Source of the DNA: Larkinella soli
GTDB taxonomy: Bacteria > Bacteroidota > Bacteroidia > Cytophagales > Spirosomataceae
Direction: 5' to 3'
DNA length: 64,000 nt
Assembly: GCF_003703975.1 (NCBI RefSeq)
Contig: NZ_QTJY01000002.1
Span: forward strand, 186,001 to 250,000
Numbering within the stretch: the stretch's first letter is position 1; every line of letters starts with the position of its first letter. A program made the translations under genes and the position numbers. Shown here piece by piece: positions 8,401-15,782 of this stretch. The notes under the pieces were generated by a model, which was not told the origin of the DNA, did no database searches, and worked only from the letters and a program-made list of their open reading frames with translations.

Positions 8401-8805
8401 CTGCGCAGCGCCAGAGTTCCGGCTTCGACCTTCGATGAGGGAAAAAGCATTATGCGGTACAAAGGCCCGTCGGGTAGCGAACTGGCCATCGGCACGGAGA
8501 ACAACGCCTTCATCGCCTTCAACGACATCGATCTGACCGACATCCGCAGCCTGACGGTGGGCGTTTTCGGCAGCTCGCAGTATACGGTCGGCGGCAAGCT
8601 GGAAGTGCGGCTCGGCTCCCCCACCGGCACCCTGATCGGAGAAGCCACTGTCGAAAACGGCTCGACGACGCCGGTGAACGTGACGCTCAAAAGCCCGGCC
8701 GACACCCGTCCGCAGAAGCTCTACTTCGTGTATATCAACCCGAATGCGGGCAGTAAACCGCTGTACGCCATCGACTGGGTTCAGTTCAACACCCAGGCCA
8801 TGTAA
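5407..8805 (+). CDS. secreted ThuA / PQQ-type sugar dehydrogenase / PKD / cytochrome c fusion
   Basis: The start at 5407 gives a clean signal peptide ending in LSAVSLYAQ (an upstream ATG at 5371 adds 12 residues and spoils it). The 1132-residue product reads: ThuA glutamine-amidotransferase-like domain (about 35-250, with GGGYVGIHAAADTEYDWPW), six-bladed glucose/sorbosone dehydrogenase propeller (about 265-700, with CCHTGGSIAWDKAGNLYLSTGDD and GNRNPYRI), a PKD domain (about 705-795), a class I cytochrome c (about 850-955, heme site CKACH), and a C-terminal carbohydrate-binding-like beta-sandwich (about 960-1130). The cytochrome could accept electrons from the dehydrogenase. The sugar substrate is unknown. 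Multi-domain proteins like this are frequent in Cytophagales. It is followed by a strong terminator and stands alone. Confidence 0.9.
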   Translation: MLYFKPRPGLRSRVILKCLLAGFLALSAVSLYAQTPAKRVLVFSKTKGFRHQSIPAGKVALMKLGRENGFAVDTTEDAGKFTEANLKRYNLVVWLSTTGDVLDDTQQAAFERFIQAGGGYVGIHAAADTEYDWPWYGKLVGGYFASHPGNPNVQEGEAYVTNKNHVSMFGFPDRWKIKDEFYDFKKVNPEVNVLVKIDEKTYKEGKMGDNHPMSWYHDYDGGKAFYTNFGHPDETFTNPVYLKHLMGGIQYAMAPKLDYTKVKTQPFPEENRFMRDILVEKLDEPTELVVLDNGKVLLTERKGAVKLWDPKKKTSKLVANMPVFTKFEYGLMGVNIDPKFNENKWLYLYYSPVSGDTANRLVRIKYDDVRDTLLFNTEQTIMTVPVKRTGCCHTGGSIAWDKAGNLYLSTGDDTNPFESKGFSPSDDRPGREGWNALTTSSNTMDLRGKILRIKPREDGKYDIPAGNLFPAGTANARPEIYVMGNRNPYRISVDQRTGFLYWGEVGPDAGENSERFGPRGHDEVNQARKAGYYGWPLFVADNRPYRQFNFADSTSGAYYDPAKPINPSERIKGLRELPPAQKAFIYYPYADSPEFGPIVGKGGRNAMAGPVYYYDDYPETAVKFPRHYDGKFFSYDWIRDYIHPVTMTKEGDFVKLETFMPSSKFSHPIDMQFAKDGSLYMLEYGQNWFAQNDDARLTHITYNAGNRKPLAIAGASKTVGAAPLAVKFDSKGSLDYDGDAVRYEWTFGKGLPKSTQAAPTFTYAKPGVYHPVLKVTDAAGNVSTKTLEIKVGNEVPKVEVAVKGNKTFYFDNKPVEYEVKVADKEDGSLSAGKISPEDVTMTIDFLQGFDKTVLAQGHQANTSFSTGKRLIELSDCKACHSIDKKSIGPAYQAVAERYAKERRADMVNRLAKKVITGGGGNWGEQAMSAHPQLKDDEAKEMVTYILSLADKKQPNRQPLKGTYVAKPKEKDGSYLFTASYTDKGSTAIGPMTGSSTIALRSARVPASTFDEGKSIMRYKGPSGSELAIGTENNAFIAFNDIDLTDIRSLTVGVFGSSQYTVGGKLEVRLGSPTGTLIGEATVENGSTTPVNVTLKSPADTRPQKLYFVYINPNAGSKPLYAIDWVQFNTQAM

Positions 8806-8835
8806 GCCAATCCGGGTCGTCCGGTTCAACACCGT

Positions 8836-8866
8836 AAAGCCGGCAGGGATCTCCTGCCGGCTTTTT
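8836..8866 (+). terminator. intrinsic terminator
   Basis: A 12-bp perfect stem, AAAGCCGGCAGG (8836-8847) and CCTGCCGGCTTT (8853-8864), five-base loop, then T. It ends the fusion-protein transcript and marks the left edge of the AT-rich patch. Confidence 0.9.
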
Positions 8867-8957
8867 AATTGAGGAATAAGATTTTTTATCAATGAGCGGA
8901 AAATTCAAATACTTTTTATTTTTATTGTGCAAACAATGAAAAGACTTGTCTATTTTT

Positions 8958-9092
8958 ATGATTTCCATTATCCCAAAACAAATTCTTTCTAAGGAAGAAG
9001 ACTTGACTTTTTCTATGAGTCTGAAAGACCTGACCCTCGAAGAACTTCAAACGATTCAGGGAGGATACCGAAGCCCTTTGTTCAGGGCTTAA
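8958..9092 (+). CDS. small double-glycine leader peptide (bacteriocin/pheromone-like precursor)
   Basis: A 44-codon frame opening at ATG 8958 (a second in-frame ATG at 9015 would give 25 residues). Its C-terminal part reads LKDLTLEELQTIQGG followed by YRSPLFRA and a stop. The pattern L-x-x-L-[ST]-x-E-E-L-x-x-I-x-G-G is the classic leader cleaved after Gly-Gly by C39-peptidase ABC exporters, as in class II bacteriocins, ComC-type pheromones and RiPP precursors. The predicted core has only eight residues, which suits a signal peptide or a truncated precursor. The region is far more AT-rich than its neighbours, and a CPBP protease follows after 48 bases. No C39 exporter is in the window. The call rests on the leader motif alone. 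Confidence 0.5.
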   Translation: MISIIPKQILSKEEDLTFSMSLKDLTLEELQTIQGGYRSPLFRA

Positions 9093-9140
9093 AAAGGTAA
9101 ACGATCCCTTAGGTGATTTGATAACGGGAGAAATCAGACC

Positions 9141-9847
9141 ATGAGAATTCCAGATTTTCTGACTGTTTCCAACGACCTGAAATCTTCGGAAGAAGGTACG
9201 CTTAGGAAGCTTAAAGAACTGATTATATGCCTCATTTTGCACTTCTCCCTAACGATCCTGATCGTAATTGCCTTATCTATACTGGATTTATGCCTCACCG
9301 ATTTGTTTCATCGGGATTCGATCTTAAAATCTAGAATCACCACGAAGGAGACTTACCAGTATTATGGTCGCACCTATGGAATTTTTATTATTTCCATAGG
9401 TGCACCACTAATTGAAGAATTAGCTTTCCGGCTGATGCTTTCCTTAAAGAAATACCATGTTGCCCTTTCAGGGGCAATTTTGTTTTTCTTTCTCACCGGT
9501 CCTGTCTGGAAAGTAGATGATTTAAATTTCTATTTACTAAGACTTTTTACAAGCTTACTTATTTTTATTTTGTTGATCCGGACATGGAAAAGACTCTACC
9601 CTGGTCTTAATGAAATCGATCCTCGGTTGATAGTAATTATTTTGTCATCCGCATTATTTGGAGGAGTTCATATTTTTAACTTCTCTCCTTTACAAAGTCA
9701 GCTACTGTATTTGTATCCGTTATATGTCTTTCCTCAAATCCTTTTTGGGATCATCTTAAGCATAATGCGGTTACGAAACGGATTCTTTGGAGTTTTTTAC
9801 TTCATGCCCTCGTAAATTTTTCCTCCATCGTTCATACCTTTATTTGA
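9141..9847 (+). pseudogene. CPBP-family intramembrane metalloprotease, frameshifted at its 3' end
   Basis: As written the frame stops at 9815 (224 aa). It is a hydrophobic multi-pass protein with two of the three CPBP (Abi/Rce1-like) motifs: EExxxR at Glu92-Glu93-Leu-Ala-Phe-Arg97 and FxxxH at Phe173-Gly-Gly-Val-His177. The third motif, HxxxN, is missing from this frame but is found just past a run of six T (9793-9798) in another frame, as HALVN followed by about 11 residues and TGA at 9845-9847. Adding one T restores a roughly 235-residue protein with all three motifs. CPBP proteins cleave prenylated or other membrane substrates and often sit in bacteriocin loci. Whether the shift is real or a homopolymer sequencing error cannot be told here. 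Base composition is AT-rich. Confidence 0.75.
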
Positions 9848-9854
9848 GGAGTGT

Positions 9855-10220
9855 CTACAACCTCCGCCGGCCCGCCGGGACCACGTTCCGCATCAGGAAC
9901 GCGAGCGTAAACATGGCCGCTGCGCAGATCGCCAGACCGCCCGACTCCCGGGCCAGTTCGATGTTGACCGTTTTCATGCTCATTTCGTCCAGCAGAAAGC
10001 CTTCAAAAACCGGCGGCCACCAGTAGACGGCGGCCACAAGGTACACCAGCCCCATGGCGGCAAAAAACCAGGGGCGGCCCATGCCGACATAGGCCATGAA
10101 GCTGGCTGCGGCCCCGAACAGATAGATCGGAATCCAGACCTCCGGGTCCGGGTCGTTGTATTGAAAGGCCGCAAAAAGAATAAAAAGCAGGGCAAAAACA
10201 ATGGAAAGGGTTCTACGCAT
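9855..10220 (-). CDS. TMEM220-like small transmembrane protein
   Basis: The start at 10220 (MRRTLSIVF) is chosen because it begins directly with the first membrane helix, and ten more residues upstream add nothing. The product is 121 aa with four predicted hydrophobic segments: the first after MRRTL, then around IPIYLFGAAASFMAYVG, PWFFAAMGLVYLVAAVY and the C-terminal LAICAAAMFTLAFLM. The FQYNDPDPEVWIPIY motif after helix 1 is characteristic of the transmembrane family 220 group, whose function is unknown. It stands alone in the inner membrane. Confidence 0.75.
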   Translation of the reverse strand: MRRTLSIVFALLFILFAAFQYNDPDPEVWIPIYLFGAAASFMAYVGMGRPWFFAAMGLVYLVAAVYWWPPVFEGFLLDEMSMKTVNIELARESGGLAICAAAMFTLAFLMRNVVPAGRRRL

Positions 10221-10283
10221 GACGGTCCTGGGTTTAGTTGAATTCAGCACGCTCCGGAAGTTACGTATATTCCCGATATGACG

Positions 10284-11057
10284 CTATTTCCCGCAGTATT
10301 CCTGAATATACGCTTCGGCCTCACCGTAGCCGAGCTTCAGAGCCTGTTTCAGACTCAGACAGCCGTCTTCCCGCCGGTCCATCATGATCTGCGTGACGCC
10401 CATCGCGTTGAAGGCCTTGCCGAAACGCGGATCCAGCCGGACCGTTTGGGTGAAGTCGGTCAGTGCCTGTTCGTATTCTTCCTGCTGGAACCGGATGTTG
10501 CCGCGATTGAACAGGGCGAGGGCGTTTTTGGGGTTCAGCCGGATCGCCTTGTCGAAGTCGGACAGGGCCGACACGAGGTTGCCGGAAGTAGCGAAAAGCT
10601 GGCCCCGGTCGAGGTAGATGTCCGAGGTGTCGGGCGCCCGGCGGATGGCTTCGGCAAAATCCTTCAGAGCGCCTTCCGTGTCTCCTTTCGCGGTTTTCAG
10701 CTTGGCGCGGTTGTAATACGGCTTGTAGAATTCCGGGTTCAGTTTGAGCGCCTGCTCATAATCGAGCAGCGCGTTGGGGTATTCCTTCAGTTCGAAATAA
10801 GCCACCCCCCGGCTATTGAAGGCTTCGAAATTGCCGGCATCGGCCTCCACGGCTGCGTTCAGCGACTGGATGGCCTCCCGGAATTTGCCCTGCCGCATCA
10901 GGCCCCGCCCCTGCTCCAGGCTTTCCTCCGAAGAAGTACAGGCCTGAATAAACAGTAGGCTGAAAAGAATCAGTTTGAAAAAAACGGTCAGGGATTCCCT
11001 CACCGGTAAAACCGCGTAAGGTCCTGCCCCCTTTGCATTTATCGTCAACTTATTCAT
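10284..11057 (-). CDS. TPR-repeat lipoprotein
   Basis: The start at 11057 (MNKLTINAKG) gives 257 residues. An upstream ATG adds eight. A hydrophobic segment LILFSLLFIQAC ends in a lipobox-like cysteine, so the protein is probably a lipoprotein. From there to the C terminus about six tetratricopeptide repeats follow, recognisable by their A-x-x-x-x-x-R/G-x-x-x-x-x-x-x-x-Y-x-x-A-L-x-D-x-x-x-A pattern (for example YPNALLDYEQALKLNPEFYK and YEQALTDFTQTVRLDPRFGK). TPR proteins act as scaffolds for other proteins. The partner is unknown. The 270 bases between this gene and 11330 contain no gene I can support. Confidence 0.85.
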   Translation of the reverse strand: MNKLTINAKGAGPYAVLPVRESLTVFFKLILFSLLFIQACTSSEESLEQGRGLMRQGKFREAIQSLNAAVEADAGNFEAFNSRGVAYFELKEYPNALLDYEQALKLNPEFYKPYYNRAKLKTAKGDTEGALKDFAEAIRRAPDTSDIYLDRGQLFATSGNLVSALSDFDKAIRLNPKNALALFNRGNIRFQQEEYEQALTDFTQTVRLDPRFGKAFNAMGVTQIMMDRREDGCLSLKQALKLGYGEAEAYIQEYCGK

Positions 11058-11271
11058 ACTCGTTACGTGAAAACTCCACAAAAGTAGGCCCCCCGTTTTT
11101 ATTTTCCTTCACAAATCCATAATTTCGCAGCGGCAAACAGGCACTACCAGCTCCTGCTGAATCCCCCAGGTCTTGACCGAAGCAAGGGTAGGCGGTCGTA
11201 GCGGTGAGATGTCGGTTTGCCATTTTTTATTTTATACCGGCGGAGTTTCGGGATATTCCTGATCCGCTGCT

Positions 11272-11279
11272 TATTTTTG
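11272..11279 (+). promoter_or_regulatory. candidate -7 element for fsa-ftsE
   Basis: TATTTTTG matches TAnnTTTG, 51 bases before the fsa start. A weak TTTC lies at about the -33 distance. Plausible, not proven. Confidence 0.35.
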
Positions 11280-11329
11280 AGGCAGAGGATTCGGATCCAT
11301 TCATTTGTGTAATCACCCCATCTTTCTAA

Positions 11330-11989
11330 ATGAAATTCTTCATCGATACCGCCAACCTCAACGACATCCGCGAAGCGCAGGACCTGGGCGTTCTGGATGG
11401 CGTGACCACCAACCCCTCCCTGATGGCGAAGGAAGGAATTACCGGAAAAGAAGGCGTATTTCGGCATTATAAGGCCATCTGTGACATCGTCGACGGCGAC
11501 GTCAGCGCCGAAGTCATCGCCACCACCTTCGACGAGATGGTTCGGGAAGGCGAGGAACTGGCCGAGATCGACGACAAGATCGTCGTGAAGGTTCCGATGA
11601 TCCGGGAAGGTATCAAAGCCATCAATTATTTCTCCGAAAAAGGCATCAAAACGAACTGCACGCTGGTCTTTTCGGCCGGTCAGGCGCTGCTGGCGGCCAA
11701 AGCCGGGGCTACCTACGTGTCGCCGTTCGTAGGCCGTCTCGACGACGTTTCCGTCGACGGCGTTGCCCTCATCGAGCAGATCGTCACCATTTACCGGAAT
11801 TACGGCTATGCCACCCAGGTACTGGCCGCGTCGATTCGCCACCCGATGCACATCATCCAGTGCGCCGAGCTGGGGGCCGACGTCATGACCGGCCCGCTGA
11901 GCGCCATCACGGCTCTCTTCAACCACCCGCTGACCGACATCGGACTGGCCAAATTCCTGGCCGACCACAAGAAAGCCGGAACGAAATAA
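11330..11989 (+). CDS. fsa: fructose-6-phosphate aldolase / small transaldolase
   Basis: A 219-residue (beta/alpha)8 enzyme of the transaldolase family, short subtype. Family landmarks are [13 protein letters not shown] at the N terminus, [13 protein letters not shown], the active-site VVKVPMI strand with the Schiff-base Lys, [28 protein letters not shown], and the C-terminal [15 protein letters not shown]. It either cleaves fructose 6-phosphate to dihydroxyacetone and glyceraldehyde 3-phosphate or acts as a transaldolase in the pentose phosphate pathway. The sequence cannot separate the two. It is followed by ftsE after six bases, so the two are probably co-transcribed. Confidence 0.9.
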   Translation: MKFFIDTANLNDIREAQDLGVLDGVTTNPSLMAKEGITGKEGVFRHYKAICDIVDGDVSAEVIATTFDEMVREGEELAEIDDKIVVKVPMIREGIKAINYFSEKGIKTNCTLVFSAGQALLAAKAGATYVSPFVGRLDDVSVDGVALIEQIVTIYRNYGYATQVLAASIRHPMHIIQCAELGADVMTGPLSAITALFNHPLTDIGLAKFLADHKKAGTK

Positions 11990-11995
11990 GCCGAT

Positions 11996-12676
11996 ATGTT
12001 CACGAACGAACCCGTTCTGTCACTGAGCCAGGCCGACATCTACCAGGGAGGTCGGATCGTGCTGGCCGATGTGACGTTTGACATCAATAAGGAAGATTTT
12101 GTGTTCCTGATCGGCCGGACGGGAAGCGGCAAGAGTTCACTGCTCAAAACCCTTTACGCCGACCTCTGGCTCCAGTCGGGGTCCGGGCGGGTCGCCGGTT
12201 TTGCGCTCGAAAAACTCAAACCCAAAGACGTGCCCTACCTCCGCCGGAAAATCGGGATCGTCTTTCAGGACTTTCAGCTGTTCATGGACCGGAATGTCGA
12301 GGAAAACCTGCGGTTCGTACTGAAGGCCACCGGCTGGAAAGACCAGACCAAGATGAAAAACCGCATCTCCGAGGTCCTGATGCAGGTAGGTCTGGGAACC
12401 CTCCATAAAAAAATGCCCCACCAGCTTTCAGGGGGAGAGCAGCAGCGCGTCGTGGTGGCCCGGGCCATGCTGAACGAACCGATGATCCTGATCGCCGATG
12501 AACCGACCGGAAACCTCGACCCGGCCGTAGGTGAACAGATTATGCAGGTGTTCCAGACCATCAACAACTCCGGCACCGCCATCCTGATGGCTACCCACAA
12601 CTACGATTTTCTGCGGAAATACCCTGCCCGCATCCTGCGCGTCGAAGACGGCAAAGTTACCGAGCAGGGACTTTAG
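11996..12676 (+). CDS. ftsE: FtsE-type ABC transporter ATPase
   Basis: A 226-residue ABC ATPase. Walker A is [14 protein letters not shown] (about residues 41-54), the Q-loop lies in VFQDFQLF, the signature is [16 protein letters not shown], Walker B is [12 protein letters not shown] and the H-loop is in ATHNYDFL. The short length with no membrane domain and the DEPTGNLD form match FtsE, which with FtsX controls peptidoglycan hydrolases at division. FtsX is not next door, which is normal in Bacteroidota. A LolD-type lipoprotein exporter ATPase is the nearest alternative. It shares an operon with fsa and ends at a terminator. Confidence 0.85.
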   Translation: MFTNEPVLSLSQADIYQGGRIVLADVTFDINKEDFVFLIGRTGSGKSSLLKTLYADLWLQSGSGRVAGFALEKLKPKDVPYLRRKIGIVFQDFQLFMDRNVEENLRFVLKATGWKDQTKMKNRISEVLMQVGLGTLHKKMPHQLSGGEQQRVVVARAMLNEPMILIADEPTGNLDPAVGEQIMQVFQTINNSGTAILMATHNYDFLRKYPARILRVEDGKVTEQGL

Positions 12677-12691
12677 GAGGACATCAACGAA

Positions 12692-12732
12692 AAAGCCGGA
12701 ACCCGTTCAGTTGAGACGGTTCCGGCTTTCTC
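12692..12732 (+). terminator. bidirectional intrinsic terminator between ftsE and porX
   Basis: A 12-bp stem, AAAGCCGGAACC (12692-12703) with GGTTCCGGCTTT (12718-12729). T-rich tails occur on both strands, which suits the convergent genes on either side. Confidence 0.85.
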
Positions 12733-12743
12733 GTTTTCCGGCT

Positions 12744-14300
12744 TTATTTCGCCCGCATATAGACGAACGGAATCACCATTTCTTCGAGCGAAACGCCCCC
12801 GTGCTGGAACGTATCCCGGTAATAGTTCACGTAGTAATTATAGTTATTGGGATACGCGAAGAAATAATCCTCCATAGTAAAAACGTAGGCCGTCGAAACG
12901 TTGATCCGGGGCAGGAAGAACCGTTCCGGCTTCCGGCAGACGAACAGGTGGTTTTCGTCGAAGCCCAGGTTCTTGCCCTGTTTGTAGCGCAGGTTGGTGT
13001 TGGTTTCGCGGTAGCCGACGATCTTGGCGGGTTTCTGCACCCGGATCATGCCGTGGTCGGTGGTGATGATCAGCCGGCCGCCTTTCTCGGCGATCTTCCG
13101 GACCAGCTCCAGCAGCGGGGAGTGGTTGAACCAGGAGCGCGTGATCGACCGGTAGGCGGCCTCATCGGGGGCCAGTTCCTTGATCATCGCCATGTCCGTC
13201 CGGGCGTGGGAAAGCATATCGACAAAGTTGTAAACGATCACGTTCAGATCGTTTTGCATCAGGTTGCTGAAGTTATCGACGAGTTGTTTACCTTGGTTGA
13301 TATTCAGGATCTTGTTGTACGAGGAGCGGATGTTCAGCCGGCTCCGTTCGATCTGCCGCTTCAGAAACTGGTCTTCGTTATTGTTCAGCCCTTCCTCGTC
13401 GTTTTCGTCGTTCACCCAAAGGTCCGGGTGGTTTTTCTCCATCTCGCTGGGCAGCATCCCCGAGAAGATGGCGTTCCGGGCAAAGGCGGTAGTCGTCGGC
13501 AGAATCGAGTAGTATGACGACTCTTCCTCCACGGCGAAAAACTCCGTCAGCACCGGTTCGATCACCTTCCACTGGTCATAGCGCAGGTTGTCGACCAGGA
13601 TGAAAAACAGCGGGTTGTTCTGCTCCACCAGCGGGAACACCTTCTTCCGCATCAGCTGATGCGACATCAGCGGCTTGTCGGCTTTGGGGTCGTTGAGCCA
13701 GTCTTCGTAATTGTCCACCACGAACTTGCAGAAGGTGGCATTAGCCTCGCTTTTCTGCATGTTGAAAACCTCGACCATGCTGCGGTCCTGAGCGCCGTCC
13801 AGCTCCAGCTCCCAGAAAATGAGCCGTTTATAAATATCCGCCCACTCCTCGAAATCGATGCGGTCGTTGTATTGCATCGACAGGTTGCGGAAGTCCTGCT
13901 GGTAGCCCAGGTTGGTTCGTTCCGTCACGAGTCGCTTGTTGTCCAGAATTTTCTTGACCGAGAGCAGAATCTGGTTCGGGTTCAGCGGTTTAATCAGATA
14001 GTCGGCGATCTTGGACCCGATGGCTTCTTCCATGATGTGTTCCTCCTCGCTCTTAGTGATCATCACCACGGGGAGGTTCGGCCGCATCTGCTTGATCTGC
14101 TGAAGCGTTTCGAGCCCGGTCATTCCCGGCATCATCTCGTCCAGGAAAACCAGGTCGTATTTCTCCTGTTCCACTTTCTCCAGCGCATCGGCCCCGCTAT
14201 TGACGGGCGTGACCGCGTAGCCTTTGTTTTTCAGGAACAAAATATGCGGCTTCAGCAGGTCGATTTCGTCATCGGCCCACAGGATGGAATAATTCTGCAT
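12744..14300 (-). CDS. porX: PorX, receiver plus PglZ-type phosphatase-fold regulator of type IX secretion
   Basis: A 518-residue protein that begins with a CheY-like receiver (phosphoacceptor Asp54 in VFLDEMMPGM, Thr82 in MITKS, Lys104 in IKPL). The rest, about residue 150 to the end, is a PglZ domain with the alkaline-phosphatase-fold metal motifs: Asp237 in ILVDNLR, the nucleophile Thr271 in LPTTTAFAR, and TTDHGM near the end. This architecture is PorX, which controls type IX secretion genes with the kinase PorY and the sigma factor SigP. PorY is not in this window. The gene stands alone, so it marks this organism as likely to possess the secretion system. Confidence 0.95.
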   Translation of the reverse strand: MQNYSILWADDEIDLLKPHILFLKNKGYAVTPVNSGADALEKVEQEKYDLVFLDEMMPGMTGLETLQQIKQMRPNLPVVMITKSEEEHIMEEAIGSKIADYLIKPLNPNQILLSVKKILDNKRLVTERTNLGYQQDFRNLSMQYNDRIDFEEWADIYKRLIFWELELDGAQDRSMVEVFNMQKSEANATFCKFVVDNYEDWLNDPKADKPLMSHQLMRKKVFPLVEQNNPLFFILVDNLRYDQWKVIEPVLTEFFAVEEESSYYSILPTTTAFARNAIFSGMLPSEMEKNHPDLWVNDENDEEGLNNNEDQFLKRQIERSRLNIRSSYNKILNINQGKQLVDNFSNLMQNDLNVIVYNFVDMLSHARTDMAMIKELAPDEAAYRSITRSWFNHSPLLELVRKIAEKGGRLIITTDHGMIRVQKPAKIVGYRETNTNLRYKQGKNLGFDENHLFVCRKPERFFLPRINVSTAYVFTMEDYFFAYPNNYNYYVNYYRDTFQHGGVSLEEMVIPFVYMRAK

Positions 14301-14408
14301 GGTGGTCTATTTTAAGAATGTAATAACTACGGACTATCTTTTCTTCAAACCGATAACGCCCTAAACTGTTTGTGCGGTTCGATTTTAACAGTTTTTATGA
14401 GTTCTCAT

Positions 14409-15737
14409 TTACTCGGTAACCGGCTTCATCGACCCACTAAAATCCGTATAATCAGCGCCATACGTGCTAAATTCGGTATAAAAAAGCCGGATCGGCCCAC
14501 CCCCGACGGGTGGATACGGACGAGCCAGTTTCCGGTCGGAAGCGGTCAGAACGGTCTGCCGGTAGGCGGAATCTCCCGCTGGTTTTTCATACCGTTCCAG
14601 GGTCGTGGCGGTGTTGTCCGACCTGCGCCGGGCCAGGTAAAACACCTCCTCATACGCCGGGGTCGGAAAGGCCATGCCGGGCAGGTAATTGGCCTCCGGT
14701 TTATAGCCGATCCGCGGCCCGGCCAGACCGAAGCTTTCAGACACCCAGACCGCCTTTTCCGGATCGAACCGCAGCAGCTTGTAGGTGGCCGAATCCGGTG
14801 ACGAAACCGACCAGTCGGCGTAAGCCACGGCCGGCGGCAGCGGTCCCGACCGTACATAGAACAGCCTTCTCGATTCGCCCGGCACCCCGGCCAGCAAGGG
14901 CGTCAGGGCAGCCTCCGAAACCGGCATTCCGACCGACGTAAAGATATTGCCGGAAAGACCCGGTGTCACCGGGGATCGGACCTCACCCGTCACTGCGTCG
15001 ATCTCGAAGTAATGCAGGTCATGGGCCTGCGCGGCCGGATTGAACGAGGTGCAGACCCGGATGACCTGGTTTCCGGTCGTCGGGTAGGCGTCGGCGGTGC
15101 TGAGATAAGCCTGCTTCCCGTTTCCGTTGAAAATCACGCGGAAGGGTCGGGTCACCTCCAGCCGGCCGGTGGCCTGATCGACCCGAAAGGTCGTTATGCC
15201 CCAGTTGCTGTTGCCCGAGCGGCTGAAAACCAGGAAGGTGTCCTGCGCGGTGTCGCTTTCGGCCCTCAGCCGGTGCAGCTGGGTGTAGGAAGCCGGGGCG
15301 CCGAGGTCGATGGAGGTTTCCGGCTCCCATTCGCCGGTATCCCCCGAGCGACCGCCCACCCGAAGCCGGATGAGCCGGTCGGCGTTGTGGTTCGTCCAGG
15401 CCACGACGGCCCGTCGCCCGTCGGCCGCCCACAACGCGGGACAGCAGTGATCGTCGACGATGGCCCGTCCGACGACCGTTCGCCTGACCTTACCGGTCTC
15501 CTGAGCGTATTCGCAGGCCAGAATATCGCCGTTCCGGGCAATGGCCCCCGCCACCGTTCGGGGATAGGGGATCCGGAGGGAAACGGCGATGGGATGCTGC
15601 CACCATTCAGCCACGGCATCTTCGAAAACCGCTGGTGAAACCGGCGCCGGAGGTTGGGCAGTGGACAGCGGCCGGTCCGGCGTCTGGGCCGTGGCCGACA
15701 GGGAAAGGGATAAAAGGAAGAATAACGCCTTTTTCAT
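14409..15737 (-). CDS. secreted BNR_4-like beta-propeller protein
   Basis: A 442-residue protein with a signal peptide (MKKALFFLLSLSLSATAQ). The mature part is a regular series of beta-strand repeats. The segment VDDHCCPALWAADGRRAVVAWTNHN resembles the DDHxxPAL...DGR block that marks BNR_4 propellers. The family includes polysaccharide-binding and hydrolysing propellers, but no catalytic set is obvious here, so function is open. It may be an extracellular glycan-active or binding protein. It is transcribed alone, convergent with nothing, and separated from kdsB by 45 bases on the same strand. Confidence 0.55.
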   Translation of the reverse strand: MKKALFFLLSLSLSATAQTPDRPLSTAQPPAPVSPAVFEDAVAEWWQHPIAVSLRIPYPRTVAGAIARNGDILACEYAQETGKVRRTVVGRAIVDDHCCPALWAADGRRAVVAWTNHNADRLIRLRVGGRSGDTGEWEPETSIDLGAPASYTQLHRLRAESDTAQDTFLVFSRSGNSNWGITTFRVDQATGRLEVTRPFRVIFNGNGKQAYLSTADAYPTTGNQVIRVCTSFNPAAQAHDLHYFEIDAVTGEVRSPVTPGLSGNIFTSVGMPVSEAALTPLLAGVPGESRRLFYVRSGPLPPAVAYADWSVSSPDSATYKLLRFDPEKAVWVSESFGLAGPRIGYKPEANYLPGMAFPTPAYEEVFYLARRRSDNTATTLERYEKPAGDSAYRQTVLTASDRKLARPYPPVGGGPIRLFYTEFSTYGADYTDFSGSMKPVTE

Positions 15738-15782
15738 GCGGGGATTTCAAACGGAAAACTTAGTCCGGAATGCGGGCCGGTT

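Noticed and set aside
8892-8993. Two tiny frames starting at 8892 (15 aa) and 8936 (18 aa) upstream of the leader peptide
   Set aside because: Short, in AT-rich sequence where random ATGs and stops are frequent, without conserved motif or good coding signal. The second overlaps the leader gene in another frame.
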